DNA of 23,967 bases from Clostridiales bacterium UBA1774. Its GTDB lineage: Bacteria > Bacillota > Clostridia > Oscillospirales > Oscillospiraceae. Below the pieces are notes generated by a model that saw nothing but the letters and a program-made list of their open reading frames with translations, had not been told where the DNA came from and did not search any database. The DNA lies in contig DCGQ01000002.1 in NCBI GenBank assembly GCA_002314635.1, forward strand, positions 14,867 to 38,833. The letters run 5' to 3'. The position numbers and the translations under genes are program-made. This document shows positions 6,688-15,618 of the stretch, piece by piece; within the stretch, counting starts at the first letter, position 1; each line of letters opens with the position of its first letter.

Positions 6688-6690
6688 TTC

Positions 6691-6720
6691 AAGCCGGAAA
6701 CCTTCGGGTTTCCGGCTTTT
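6691..6720 (+). terminator. rho-independent terminator after the EAL gene
   Basis: AAGCCGGAAACC and GGTTTCCGGCTT pair perfectly around a TTCG tetraloop and run into TTTT. It starts three bases past the stop codon. Confidence 0.9.
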
Positions 6721-6731
6721 CGTTACCCGTC

Positions 6732-6760
6732 TTGACGCGATACCTTAATTCGGCTATACT
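6732..6760 (+). promoter_or_regulatory. promoter of the ABC-F gene
   Basis: TTGACG (6732-6737), a 17-base spacer and TATACT (6755-6760), 30 bases upstream of the ATG at 6791. No attenuator-like leader is visible, unlike many inducible antibiotic-resistance ABC-F genes. Confidence 0.65.
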
Positions 6761-6790
6761 GCTCAGGAATAACTGTAAACAGGTGTTAGA

Positions 6791-8572
6791 ATGCTTCTGA
6801 ATTTTGAACAGGTCTCCCATTCCTACGGAGAACGGCTTCTGCTGGATGGCGTGACCTTTTATCTGAAACCCGGCGACCGGCTGGGTCTTGTGGGCGTCAA
6901 CGGCTGCGGCAAAAGTACGCTGCTGAAAATTGCAGCCCGTCAGCTTCCGCCGGACAGCGGCAGCGTCAGTACCGACCCCAATGTGCGGGTGAATTACCTG
7001 ACCCAGACGCTGCGTGATACGGAAACCAATACCGCGCTGGAACAGGTGCTGCAGGGTCAGGACCCTGCGGCCCGTCAGGTGCTGGAATACGAGGCTGTGG
7101 AGCTGTTGACCCGCCTTGGCATCCCCGACCGGAATGCGAAGATCGGTACGCTGTCCGGCGGCCAGCGGAAACGTGTGGCGCTGGCTCAGTGTCTGGTCAG
7201 TCCCTGTGATGTGCTGATTCTGGACGAGCCGACCAACCATCTGGATATCAGCATGATCGGCTGGCTGGAGGAATACCTGTCCGGCTTTGCCGGTGCGATC
7301 CTCTTTGTGTCTCATGACCGCTATTTTCTGGAGCGCATGGCCACTGAGACCGCAGAGCTGAGCTTTGGCCGCTTCTTTCTCTATGAGGGCGGCTATTCCG
7401 CCTATCTCAACGGCAAGGCCCGCCGGGAGGAAATGGAGGCCGCTTCCGAGCGGAAACGGCAGGCCACCCTTCGTCGCGAGCTGATCTGGGTACTGCAGGG
7501 TCCCTGCGCCAGAGGCACCAAGAGCCGTGAGCGTCTGGAGCGCTACGCAGCATTGAAGGCCCAGCTTCCTCCGGAGACGGAAAGCGAGCTGAGCGCCATC
7601 CGCACCGTCTCCTCCCGTCTGGGGAAAAAGACCATCTCCCTCTCCGATGCCGCCAAGGTCTACGGAGCAAAGACCGTGCTGAGCCATGTGGATTTTCTGC
7701 TGCAGCGGGACGATCGGGTGGGCATCGTGGGTCTCAACGGCGCGGGCAAGTCCACGCTGCTGAATCTGATCTCCGGCAGACTTGCGCCGGACAGCGGCAG
7801 CTATGAAGCAGGCGAAACGGTGAAAATCGGTTATTTCACCCAGCACAGTGATGAGCTGGACGGGAATATGACCGGTTTGGAGTATGTGAGCCAGTGCGGC
7901 CAATCCATCCCAACCATGGACGGAAACCTGACGCCCTCCAAGCTGATGGAGCTGTTCCTTTTCCCCGGCTCCGCGCAGCACCGGAAAATCTCCCTGCTTT
8001 CCGGCGGCGAAAAGCGCCGTCTGTTCCTGCTGGGGATTCTGGCCTCCGCGCCCAATGTGCTGCTGCTGGACGAGCCCACCAACGATCTGGACATTCCCAC
8101 GCTGCAGGTGCTGGAAACCTATCTGGAAACCTTCCCCGGCGCCATCGTCGCCGTCTCCCACGACCGCTATTTTCTGGACCGCATCTGCACCCGCCTGATG
8201 ATCCTGCGTCCCGGTGAGCCGATTCAGACGGTGAACGGCGGCGATACGGAGCGCTGGCTCAGAGAGCTTTCCGCCCCGGTGAAGGAGCGAAAAGCGCCCA
8301 AATCCCCGGTTTCGCCCCCTGCGTCAAAACCGCAGAAGCTGCGTTTCAGCTTTAAGGAACAGCGGGAATTTGACGCCATCGACGGGGAAATTGCGGAATT
8401 GGAGACCCGGCTTGCAGAGAACCGCAAAGCACAGGAAGCCGCCGCCGCAGATTATGTGCGTCTGCAGGAGCTGATGGCGGCGCAGCAGCAGCTGGAAGCG
8501 GCTCTGGAGGAAAAGACAGAGCGCTGGATATATCTCACCGAGAAAAAAGAGCAGATCGACGCGCAGTCCTGA
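6791..8572 (+). CDS. ABC-F family ATPase, Uup type
   Basis: A 593-residue soluble protein with two ABC ATPase domains and no membrane segment. Domain 1 has Walker A GVNGCGKST (about 35-43), signature LSGGQRKR and Walker B LILDEPTNHLD. Domain 2 has Walker A GLNGAGKST (about 313-321), signature LSGGEKRR and Walker B LLLDEPTNDLD. The interdomain linker contains the ARGTKSRERLERY segment typical of Uup-like members. A C-terminal coiled coil (about 515-590) matches the Uup C-terminal domain. ABC-F proteins act on ribosomes, and Uup has also been tied to DNA-branch processing and transposon excision. The start is set by ACAGGTG six bases upstream. A resistance role cannot be excluded, but the linker and the Uup-type tail make a housekeeping-like role more likely. 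Confidence 0.9.
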   Translation: MLLNFEQVSHSYGERLLLDGVTFYLKPGDRLGLVGVNGCGKSTLLKIAARQLPPDSGSVSTDPNVRVNYLTQTLRDTETNTALEQVLQGQDPAARQVLEYEAVELLTRLGIPDRNAKIGTLSGGQRKRVALAQCLVSPCDVLILDEPTNHLDISMIGWLEEYLSGFAGAILFVSHDRYFLERMATETAELSFGRFFLYEGGYSAYLNGKARREEMEAASERKRQATLRRELIWVLQGPCARGTKSRERLERYAALKAQLPPETESELSAIRTVSSRLGKKTISLSDAAKVYGAKTVLSHVDFLLQRDDRVGIVGLNGAGKSTLLNLISGRLAPDSGSYEAGETVKIGYFTQHSDELDGNMTGLEYVSQCGQSIPTMDGNLTPSKLMELFLFPGSAQHRKISLLSGGEKRRLFLLGILASAPNVLLLDEPTNDLDIPTLQVLETYLETFPGAIVAVSHDRYFLDRICTRLMILRPGEPIQTVNGGDTERWLRELSAPVKERKAPKSPVSPPASKPQKLRFSFKEQREFDAIDGEIAELETRLAENRKAQEAAAADYVRLQELMAAQQQLEAALEEKTERWIYLTEKKEQIDAQS

Positions 8573-8581
8573 GATATTGTT

Positions 8582-8617
8582 CTCCCCGGCGCAGGAACGC
8601 CGGGGAGGGCGTCCGTT
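8582..8617 (+). terminator. probable terminator after the ABC-F gene
   Basis: CTCCCCGGCG (8582-8591) and CGCCGGGGAG (8598-8607) form a 10-base-pair GC-rich stem around CAGGAA. The T-run begins only seven bases later, so termination may be inefficient. Confidence 0.6.
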
Positions 8618-8650
8618 TTACATCGCTTGCTATGTTTAATGCGCTTTCGG

Positions 8651-8672
8651 GTGAAGTAACTCTTTACTTCAC
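8651..8672. promoter_or_regulatory. candidate operator overlapping a -35 box
   Basis: GTGAAGTAA (8651-8659) and TTACTTCAC (8664-8672) form a perfect 9-base inverted repeat around CTCT. The right arm covers the -35 box of the promoter at 8663-8691, so a bound dimer would block RNA polymerase. No matching regulator gene is seen in the window. Confidence 0.55.
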
Positions 8673-8691
8673 TTCGAAAATATCGTATAAT
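8663..8691 (+). promoter_or_regulatory. promoter of the 859-residue protein gene
   Basis: TTTACT (8663-8668), a 17-base spacer and a perfect TATAAT (8686-8691), followed by a leader of about 55 bases to the ATG at 8752. Confidence 0.65.
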
Positions 8692-8751
8692 TGACCCAGA
8701 TTATAACCTTTCCGGTGCTGTGAGACTGTTCCGGAAAAAGGAGGAATTTCC

Positions 8752-11331
8752 ATGCCGCCTGAGGATAAAATCAAAAAAGAACCCGAAAAACAGCAGGAAC
8801 CTGCACCGCAGTCCATGAACGCCGAGCTTGAAGCGGAAAACCTCAGATTGATCAACGAAATCACCGGAATTATCCGGAACAACCCGGTCAAAATCGCCGA
8901 AGCGCCCAAGTCCGCCAGCAGCTCCGACTTTGGTAAAGTGCTGGATGCCTATTTTCCGGAATACCAGCGTGTACGAACTCTGACCGAGCAGCATTTTCGC
9001 AGCATCACCAATGATAACACCTTCAGCCTCGATCACCCTGAACCGCTGTTGGGTAAGCTGAACAAGCTCCAAGATGCCTTCTCCGCTCTGCTGACCGAGC
9101 CGGCACATCAGAGCCGTCTGAACGGATGTTTCCAAGATATCCGGGAGGCTATTACCAAAATAGGGCGAGTAAACGCGCCCTTAAATGAAAAATCCGTAAT
9201 CTTCTCCCCGGAGCAGTATATGAATCCCTGGTCCGAGGTGGATAATTCCCTGATGGCACTTCAAGGGATCTATGAAAAAAACATTTCGCCGGAGCTTCGG
9301 GAATCCAAAGGCCCGGTTTTTAAAGCCATTCTCGGCCAGCTGGACAATCTGATGCTGGTCAATAAACCGGAGAAACCTGAGAAAGATATGGTCGGCCTGC
9401 GGAATGACGGCCCCATGGAACAGTTTTCCACGCTCATGTCGGTTATCCGGGGACTGCCGATGTCGCTCCGCAGATGCTCCGATAATGACCCGTCGCTCCT
9501 GTTTCGGGACTCCCCGGAGCTGAAGGACATTGCCGATCAGTCGGCTGTTCTGGAGCAGACCTTCCGCAACAAGCTGCAGGGCAACGCATTGGCAGGCGAT
9601 CCCAACGCGCAGTTAACCAAGTTCGCACAAAGCATAAATAATGCGCTGGGTTCCCTTCCGCTGTTTGACAGTGAGCTTCCCGGATTCCAGCCGATGCCGG
9701 GTCAGGAGCATGTCTCTCAGGTATTCGAAGGCCTTTCCATGATGCAGGATTCGCTTCGCAAGCTGTCGAACCATCTTCCCGACAATCCGGGGTTGAAAGC
9801 GGTTGCGGACAACTGTATGGATGTTCTGGATCGGCGGATGAAGGAGGAGTACCGGAGAAATGCGGAGATCGCCTTCTCCGGAGATGTGCTGAACGAACCG
9901 GAGGCGAAAAAGGCCTGGTACAAGCTGTCCCGGCTCAGTCAGAAGATGCCGGAGCTGGATAAGCAGTTCCAGCAGGACCGGCTTGCCATGATGCTGCTCA
10001 AGCCGGATTTCTGTCAGGCGGAAATGGCCGAGGCCCGGAAAACGCTGGACGGGATCCAGGAAAAGGGCAGCTACTATGCCATTCCCCGTGAGAAGCGGCG
10101 TTATGCGCCAGAGGATATCCACCATAAATACATTCACTCCGCCGAAAACCTCATTCAGCAGGCTCGTGACGACGCGCAGCAGACGCTGATCGTGGGCGAA
10201 ATCGCCATGAAGGGGCATCGGTTCATGGCAAATCCTGTACCGACGGAAAAGGAATATCTGGAAAACGCACCTTCCGTCTTTGTTATGAGTGCCATGAAGG
10301 AGCCTTCCAAGTCCGGCAATATCCAGAATCTGCGAAAATACGCGGCAAAGCTTGCTGCGGAAGCGCAGAAGCTTCCGAATACGCAGAATGATGTCTATCT
10401 GAACACCACAGAGAAGGAACGGCACGGTCTTTCCCCGGAGGTATTCCGGGATCTGACCTATCAGCAGCGCATGCAATACGGCTTCAAAAATGATATCTCG
10501 CTGGACCGATATACCCAGCTGCACCGGCAGAGTGTAGAGCGTGTCCGGGATGCGTTCTGCTTCGGCGCCAACGGCGTCCCGCAGACGGAGCTGCAGAAGG
10601 CCTCGAAAAAGGCCATTTCCGGTATTCACGCATCGGAAAACAGCCCTTTGGGTCTTTCCGCAAAGGAGCTTTCCCCGCTGATGGGAAAAGGCTCCCCGGA
10701 GGCGCTGGCGCTGAAAGAGAAAATCGTGGACTGCGTGATGAGTATCCGAAACGGCGCCAAATGCAAGGCGGAGGATCTGCGCCCCCTGTACGAGAAAAGC
10801 GTGGAATATATCAGCCTGAAATCCAGCGTCCCCATTACCTCCTCCGGCAAGGAACGGGCACGGGCCGCCGCGCAGGTGCTGCGGAAGGTAGGTCCCAAGC
10901 TGATGGAATGTTCCGAACCGCAGGCCGCAGACAAGATCAAGGACGATATCAAGACTTATATGATGCGGAACAAGGAGTTTCGTGACCAGATTCTGGCGGA
11001 CAATATCAAGCTCCTCTCGGATTCGCAGAAGCAAAACAGCGCCGAAGCAGCGCTTTCTCCTGCCGTGCGGAAAAACTCCATGGAGCTGATTGCCTTTGCC
11101 TGCGAGTGCGACCGTCAGCTGAAAAACAAGGGAATCAACAACAAGCTGGATTCCGCTTCCGAAAAAAAGAAAATGGCCATTCTTATGGCCAACATCACCA
11201 GTTCCGTGTTCCCCAAGGGGCGTGAAAATGGCGTAGATCAGGGAATCGTGACCGCTGCCATAGCGCGCGCCGCCGCAGCCGAGAAAAAACCGGAGGCTCC
11301 CAAGGCCGCCCCCGCGAAGTCCGTGCCGTAA
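8752..11331 (+). CDS. giant helical cytosolic protein of unknown function
   Basis: An 859-residue protein of no family I recognise. AAAGGAGG ends six bases before the ATG. There is no signal peptide and no membrane segment. A charged, Lys/Glu/Pro-rich start (1-20) is followed by almost entirely helical sequence, and the tail is Ala/Pro/Lys-rich (about 840-859). A segment at about residues 676-704 (10777-10860) has the form Kx3YIxLKxxxPxTxxGKER. It resembles a segment in the 1051-residue protein encoded on the other strand, so the two may share a domain. It is followed after 40 bases by a small gene in the same direction. The promoter carries a probable operator. Candidate roles are structural scaffold, secreted effector or phage-like protein; none is shown by the sequence. 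Confidence 0.85.
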   Translation: MPPEDKIKKEPEKQQEPAPQSMNAELEAENLRLINEITGIIRNNPVKIAEAPKSASSSDFGKVLDAYFPEYQRVRTLTEQHFRSITNDNTFSLDHPEPLLGKLNKLQDAFSALLTEPAHQSRLNGCFQDIREAITKIGRVNAPLNEKSVIFSPEQYMNPWSEVDNSLMALQGIYEKNISPELRESKGPVFKAILGQLDNLMLVNKPEKPEKDMVGLRNDGPMEQFSTLMSVIRGLPMSLRRCSDNDPSLLFRDSPELKDIADQSAVLEQTFRNKLQGNALAGDPNAQLTKFAQSINNALGSLPLFDSELPGFQPMPGQEHVSQVFEGLSMMQDSLRKLSNHLPDNPGLKAVADNCMDVLDRRMKEEYRRNAEIAFSGDVLNEPEAKKAWYKLSRLSQKMPELDKQFQQDRLAMMLLKPDFCQAEMAEARKTLDGIQEKGSYYAIPREKRRYAPEDIHHKYIHSAENLIQQARDDAQQTLIVGEIAMKGHRFMANPVPTEKEYLENAPSVFVMSAMKEPSKSGNIQNLRKYAAKLAAEAQKLPNTQNDVYLNTTEKERHGLSPEVFRDLTYQQRMQYGFKNDISLDRYTQLHRQSVERVRDAFCFGANGVPQTELQKASKKAISGIHASENSPLGLSAKELSPLMGKGSPEALALKEKIVDCVMSIRNGAKCKAEDLRPLYEKSVEYISLKSSVPITSSGKERARAAAQVLRKVGPKLMECSEPQAADKIKDDIKTYMMRNKEFRDQILADNIKLLSDSQKQNSAEAALSPAVRKNSMELIAFACECDRQLKNKGINNKLDSASEKKKMAILMANITSSVFPKGRENGVDQGIVTAAIARAAAAEKKPEAPKAAPAKSVP

Positions 11332-11337
11332 ATTCTG

Positions 11338-11354
11338 CAGAAACCGGTTTTCTG
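11338..11354. repeat. small palindrome between two co-directional genes
   Basis: A perfect AAACCGGTTT palindrome (11341-11350) is flanked by partly matching CAG/CTG bases. It may form a short mRNA hairpin between the 859-residue and 202-residue genes; there is no T-run. Confidence 0.35.
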
Positions 11355-11371
11355 TGATCCGGAGGTATCAG

Positions 11372-11980
11372 ATGCGTTCAAAAAACAAGGAGATCCGCCG
11401 CTTTCTCTGCGGCTGCTGCCAGCAGCAGGGCAGCTATCTGGTCAGCGTGGAGGGATTCAAAAAAACGATCCTGACGGAGCCGCTGCTGGGTTCCTTTTCC
11501 GTCCGCTATCACGGGCTGTATTACATCATGCGGGAATACCGCCTGAACGGGAAGGCGGAGCCGATCCATGCATGGGTAGAGCAGCGGATCTTTGAGCTGG
11601 GCAGTCCGGCCATTCTGAAAAACCGGCTGGACGACGCCTGTTCGCTGCGGATACCCAGATTCACCAATCCGGTGTTTTATGACATGGAGCGGCGGGATAA
11701 AAGCCTGATCCTGCGGATCTACACTGCGCGGACGGTGTATGCCGCGCTGACCTGTAAAAAGGCGCTGGCGCTTTTTGAACAGGATCTGCCGGAAAAGCTG
11801 CTGCCCTGCGAGCCTATGACCCGGAAGGAGCAGCGGGAAGCAGACCGGGCAGCGAGAAAAGAGGATAAGGAGCTGCGCCGCAGCCGCGGGAAATCCGCTT
11901 CCGGAAAAGAAGAAGGGGAGAAACCGGCCCCGGAACCGGAACCGCCGGAGCTGGAAGAAAGCGAAAATACGGATGAATAA
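11372..11980 (+). CDS. hypothetical protein with CxCC and charged tail
   Basis: A 202-residue soluble protein, family not recognised. GGAGG (11361-11365) lies six bases before the chosen ATG; a GTG at 11354 lies upstream of that site and is rejected. Residues 1-145 look like a compact mixed domain beginning with a basic stretch and CGCC. Residues about 150-202 are an unstructured tail, first strongly basic (KEQREADRAARKEDKELRRSR), then acidic and proline-rich. It is probably co-transcribed with the gene for the giant helical protein upstream and may be its partner. The position just before a bidirectional hairpin marks the end of the transcription unit. Confidence 0.8.
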   Translation: MRSKNKEIRRFLCGCCQQQGSYLVSVEGFKKTILTEPLLGSFSVRYHGLYYIMREYRLNGKAEPIHAWVEQRIFELGSPAILKNRLDDACSLRIPRFTNPVFYDMERRDKSLILRIYTARTVYAALTCKKALALFEQDLPEKLLPCEPMTRKEQREADRAARKEDKELRRSRGKSASGKEEGEKPAPEPEPPELEESENTDE

Positions 11981-11981
11981 T

Positions 11982-12025
11982 ATCTGCCGGGAAGGATCGA
12001 TCGGTCCTTCCCGGCAGATGCTTTT
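11982..12025. terminator. shared hairpin terminator between convergent genes
   Basis: A 15-base-pair perfect stem, ATCTGCCGGGAAGGA (11982-11996) with TCCTTCCCGGCAGAT (12005-12019), and an 8-base loop. On the plus strand it is followed by GCTTTTAT, a fair U-tract. On the minus strand the following bases are only AT-rich, so it probably works best for the rightward genes. Confidence 0.8.
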
Positions 12026-15000
12026 ATATGACGCTTTCGGAAATCTGCTTCTTTTCCTGCTGAACCGGGACATTTTCCGGTTTTTTCTGTGCAAAAACCT
12101 TATTCGCGCCCTTCCGCAGCTCGTCGGTGCACTGTCTTACGGTCTGCCGCACACCGTCCCCGCTGACAAAGCTCCGCATCATGGCAAGGCTTTGCTCCGT
12201 GTAGCGCAGCGTATCCCCGTCCTTCTCCGGCTTCACCGCATCCGTCAGCTTCTGAAATGCAGAGCCGGGTTTCACCTTCAGATAGCTTGACGCCGCGACC
12301 AGCGGATCCCTGCTGTTTTTCAGCTTCAGCTTCAGCGACTCGCTGTGCTCCAGATAATCCGCCAGCACCATCAGCTTCATGGCCTCCACCGCATCCGCGT
12401 GGGAGGGAACCGGCTTTTTCAGGTTCTCCGCCAGATAGTTTTTCGCCGCTTTGCCCAGCTGCTGGATCAGCTTGCAGGGGTCATCCATGCTCCATACAAC
12501 GGCCGTTTTCTCATTGGCCTTCTGGGGTTCCGGTGCTTTTTCCGGCTGAGGCCAGTTCTTTTCCGTCTGTTTTATGGCTGCCGTCTGCTTCTCCGCCCGG
12601 ATCGCTTCCCGGCACTGCCGGTCGGCAAGCTCCTTGCAGCGCTCGATCATGGCGCGGCGCTCCCTGCCTTCCTCTGTTCTGGGGTTGGGGCGGGCTTTCA
12701 GATAGCTCTGCGCCTTGCTGCTCATCTCCCGGTAAGCCTCTTTCATGGCTTTCAGAGCATGCTCGTCCGGCTGCATCCCGGCCTTCCGCAGTGCTTCCAT
12801 CTGTTTTTCCATAGCCGCCGCGTGTTCTGCCGCCTTCCGTACCGCTTCATAGGCATCGGAATTTTTCTTCGCGCCGCCGAACAGATTCTTTCGCACATTC
12901 CCATTCAGCAGATTGCTCAATTCCGTGGCTTCCTGCTCTGCACCGCGGTAGGGCTTCACGGGGATTTCCGCCGGTTTCAGTTCCTTCGTGCGCCGGATCG
13001 CCTCGGGAATAAACTCCAGCGGCTTGCCATTTCCCAGATACTGTCCCAGCAAGTTAATATAGGTTTCCTGTGCTTCTTCGCCCAGAACGATGTTGCTCAG
13101 CCAGCTTTTTCCCGCCGGCAACGGCTTCGACATCATCTCCTGCAGCGGCAGGACGGAGGTGCGCCGCTGCATGAACTCAACCTGCGTCACCTTCATCATC
13201 TCCACGCTGCCCTTCTGCAGTTCTTCTTTGGAAATGCCTGTCTGGAAAATGGACTCCAGGGGGTCCAGCGGTACGCCGATGCTGTCAAAGGTGTAGTCCT
13301 TTCCGGCAGCCTGCAGCTTCTCATTGATCTGCGCGACCAGCTTCACTGCGCCGGGTTTGGCGCTCCTTCCCACGCGGGGCAGGGTCTGGGTCATCCAGTT
13401 CTGCTTGCCGGAATACTTGATCAGCAGGGCAGGGTCAGTCTCGTTCAGATTACACATGGCGGTCACATTCCGGAAACGGGCGCCGTCCTCCTCCACCATA
13501 TTGCAGATGCCCACATACATATCGCTGATGGCGTCCGTATCCTTGTCGATCACCATCTGCATAAAGTCGTCCTTCCAGCCCAAAAGCTTTTCCTTCAGCT
13601 CCGGACCGGGTTCTTTCCGAAGGGAGCACAGCTCATCCTCCGTCATGCCCCGGCTCAGGCAGTACATTTTGAAATGACTGGGCATATTCCGGCTGACCTC
13701 ACTGAAGGGCTGATCCAGGTAATCCGGTCCGGCAAACACATCAAGCATACCCATTGTACCTTTTTCCGGGTTCTTGTTGCTCCCGCAGATATGAAATTCC
13801 TTCCCGTCACTGCTTCTGATGTAGGTTCGATCCTCTTTCAGCAGATTACCCAGCGTGTGATAAACGTCCATACTGGCATCCTTCAGCTTTTTATCACCGG
13901 CAATGATCTGGCTGACCTGCCGATACTCCTCGATCCGCTGGGTATCCAGTACCTCCAACCGTTCCGCCACAGGTGCCTTCAACGATCTGAAATTTTCACT
14001 GGAATCCAGCACATTCAGCGCATCCAGCAAATCCTCCGGCAGCGTCTGTATCTTCGGCTGACGCAGAAGATGCTCGGTCAGCTCCTGTCTCACGCCCTCA
14101 TAGTTTTCCGCCATCCGGTTCAGTGTCTCAGTGGGTTCCGTGATCTCGCCCACCTCTGATAGCTGAGCATGCCGCTGATCGAGCTGCTTCTCCAGCTCCA
14201 TCAGCTCCCGTTTCTTTCCCTCCGGTGCTTCCTGCTGCGGGTCTTTTTCCGCAATTTCGATCTCCGTCCTGAGCTGACCAGTCTGTATCGACAGTCTGAT
14301 CACTTCCTGCTCCAGCTGCTGATATTTCGGCGAACTCTCCTGCGTCTCCGAGCTCTTTCTCGCCCGTTCACCGTCAACGACCCGGAACAGGGCTTCCGTG
14401 GCCAGATACTGCTGTTTTTCCTCCGGGGCCAGCTTCTGCTGTCCCATCGCGTCCAGCAGGAGCGCCTCCCGCGCCTGCAGACTTTCCTGATACAGTTTGG
14501 AATTCACCTGCACGGCACGATAACGCTTCATCTCCGCTTCGTCCAGACCGCTGTTTTCCATCAGCGCCGGGTCCTGCTCCAGCAGCTGCATCATCCGCTC
14601 CGCGTTCTTTACCAGCGCCGTAGCCTTGGAGGAAAACTTTGCAACATTGATGGCATAAATATTGCTCTGTCGGATACTATCCCCCAGAATTTTGGCCATC
14701 GGCTTCGGATCGCCTGCATTGTAGGCGATAATGGCATCATGCCCCAGCTCTCTTGCCGTATTGTAGGTGGCTTTGATATACGGGCCGATGCTTTTACGCA
14801 GTTCCTCCGTGAGCATCGCATCCTGATACATGAACACAAAGGAGCTGGTTACATTCTCCGTATCCTCGGCTTTGCCGCTGCAGCGAAGTCCGTGCATAGC
14901 CGACTTCGGCTGGCACAGCGCCGCCGTGTTGACCAGCGCGATCTCCTCCGAGGACAGCTTCGTTCCACCGTAATCGTACTTGGTCGGCGTATACTGTCCC

Positions 15001-15179
15001 TTCGTGTAGATTTCCCGCTGCATCAGGAATTCGCTTCCCTCTGCGTTCGGCCCCATCATCTCCATCATTCGATCTTCCATATCCGCATTGTTGCGGGTTA
15101 CGAAATCAAGACTACTCCGAACCGAATCCAGTTTCTCCTGCAGTTCGCGCTGTTTTTTATTCTGTCTCACTTCGTCCAT
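12024..15179 (-). CDS. giant helical protein with coiled coils, unknown function
   Basis: A 1051-residue protein of no family I recognise. The ATG at 15179 is preceded by GAGGAAT at a usable spacing; an upstream in-frame ATG (15239) has no site. It is highly helical and charged, with no signal peptide or membrane helix. Coiled-coil-like stretches are at about 5-45 and 280-355. Residues about 815-841 carry Kx3SYLKxxxxPxTxxGRER, similar to a segment of the 859-residue protein. A weaker second copy, KAAKNYLAENLKKPVPS, lies near residue 945. The last 30 residues are Lys/Gln/Pro-rich. It converges on the gene pair at 8752-11980, and both ends share a terminator. Very long cytosolic proteins next to a coupling ATPase could be secretion substrates or conjugation-associated scaffolds, but nothing in the sequence proves this. 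Confidence 0.85.
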   Translation of the reverse strand: MDEVRQNKKQRELQEKLDSVRSSLDFVTRNNADMEDRMMEMMGPNAEGSEFLMQREIYTKGQYTPTKYDYGGTKLSSEEIALVNTAALCQPKSAMHGLRCSGKAEDTENVTSSFVFMYQDAMLTEELRKSIGPYIKATYNTARELGHDAIIAYNAGDPKPMAKILGDSIRQSNIYAINVAKFSSKATALVKNAERMMQLLEQDPALMENSGLDEAEMKRYRAVQVNSKLYQESLQAREALLLDAMGQQKLAPEEKQQYLATEALFRVVDGERARKSSETQESSPKYQQLEQEVIRLSIQTGQLRTEIEIAEKDPQQEAPEGKKRELMELEKQLDQRHAQLSEVGEITEPTETLNRMAENYEGVRQELTEHLLRQPKIQTLPEDLLDALNVLDSSENFRSLKAPVAERLEVLDTQRIEEYRQVSQIIAGDKKLKDASMDVYHTLGNLLKEDRTYIRSSDGKEFHICGSNKNPEKGTMGMLDVFAGPDYLDQPFSEVSRNMPSHFKMYCLSRGMTEDELCSLRKEPGPELKEKLLGWKDDFMQMVIDKDTDAISDMYVGICNMVEEDGARFRNVTAMCNLNETDPALLIKYSGKQNWMTQTLPRVGRSAKPGAVKLVAQINEKLQAAGKDYTFDSIGVPLDPLESIFQTGISKEELQKGSVEMMKVTQVEFMQRRTSVLPLQEMMSKPLPAGKSWLSNIVLGEEAQETYINLLGQYLGNGKPLEFIPEAIRRTKELKPAEIPVKPYRGAEQEATELSNLLNGNVRKNLFGGAKKNSDAYEAVRKAAEHAAAMEKQMEALRKAGMQPDEHALKAMKEAYREMSSKAQSYLKARPNPRTEEGRERRAMIERCKELADRQCREAIRAEKQTAAIKQTEKNWPQPEKAPEPQKANEKTAVVWSMDDPCKLIQQLGKAAKNYLAENLKKPVPSHADAVEAMKLMVLADYLEHSESLKLKLKNSRDPLVAASSYLKVKPGSAFQKLTDAVKPEKDGDTLRYTEQSLAMMRSFVSGDGVRQTVRQCTDELRKGANKVFAQKKPENVPVQQEKKQISESVI

Positions 15180-15360
15180 AAATCGATTCCTCCGTTCCTG
15201 CCATCTGTTTCTGACGGGAATAGGTCGGGGCAGCCGCAAAAGTTACAGCCGTCCGACATTTCATATACTCATTATACACATCCGTCCGCAAAAGGAAAGG
15301 GGCGGCAGGGAAGTTCCTCCTGAAAACAGAAAAATGTCGGATTTTCCGTAACCTTTTGCC

Positions 15361-15494
15361 CTTCTGCCGCGTTTTTTCGGTGTGCGGGATGCCGTATTCG
15401 GAAGCATGACCCGGTTTTTCGGATATTTTGCAGGAAAAATGCTCCGTTTGCTTCCGCAAAGCATCCGGCTTCGGCGAAACAGACGCGGCAGAAG
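15361..15494. repeat. long-spaced 11-base inverted repeat
   Basis: CTTCTGCCGCG at 15361-15371 and its exact complement at 15484-15494. The 112 bases between them contain smaller hairpins, including TTTGC/GCAAA around 15447-15460 and flanking ATGC/GCAT. It is compatible with a structured RNA or a protein-binding site such as oriT; no nick-site consensus was recognised. Confidence 0.45.
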
Positions 15495-15618
15495 CTTATT
15501 TTGACCGCACATTCCATCGTTTTGCCTGAAAAATTGCTGAAAAGGAGGATCGCATCCGGTCATTCTCTGCGTTTCACTTTAGAAAAAATATACAGAATCA
15601 GAAATTCACACTGGCAAT

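Noticed and set aside
12345..14159. Long open frame (604 codons) on the plus strand opposite the 1051-residue gene
   Set aside because: It lies wholly antisense to a gene with a good ribosome site. Its protein is rich in His, Arg, Leu and Phe with no family features, typical of antisense frames in GC-rich DNA.
15261..15563. Small minus-strand frames in the gap before the Lgt-like gene
   Set aside because: No suitable ribosome site, mutually overlapping frames, odd Cys/Arg/Pro-rich composition, and inverted repeats inside the stretch fit non-coding DNA better.
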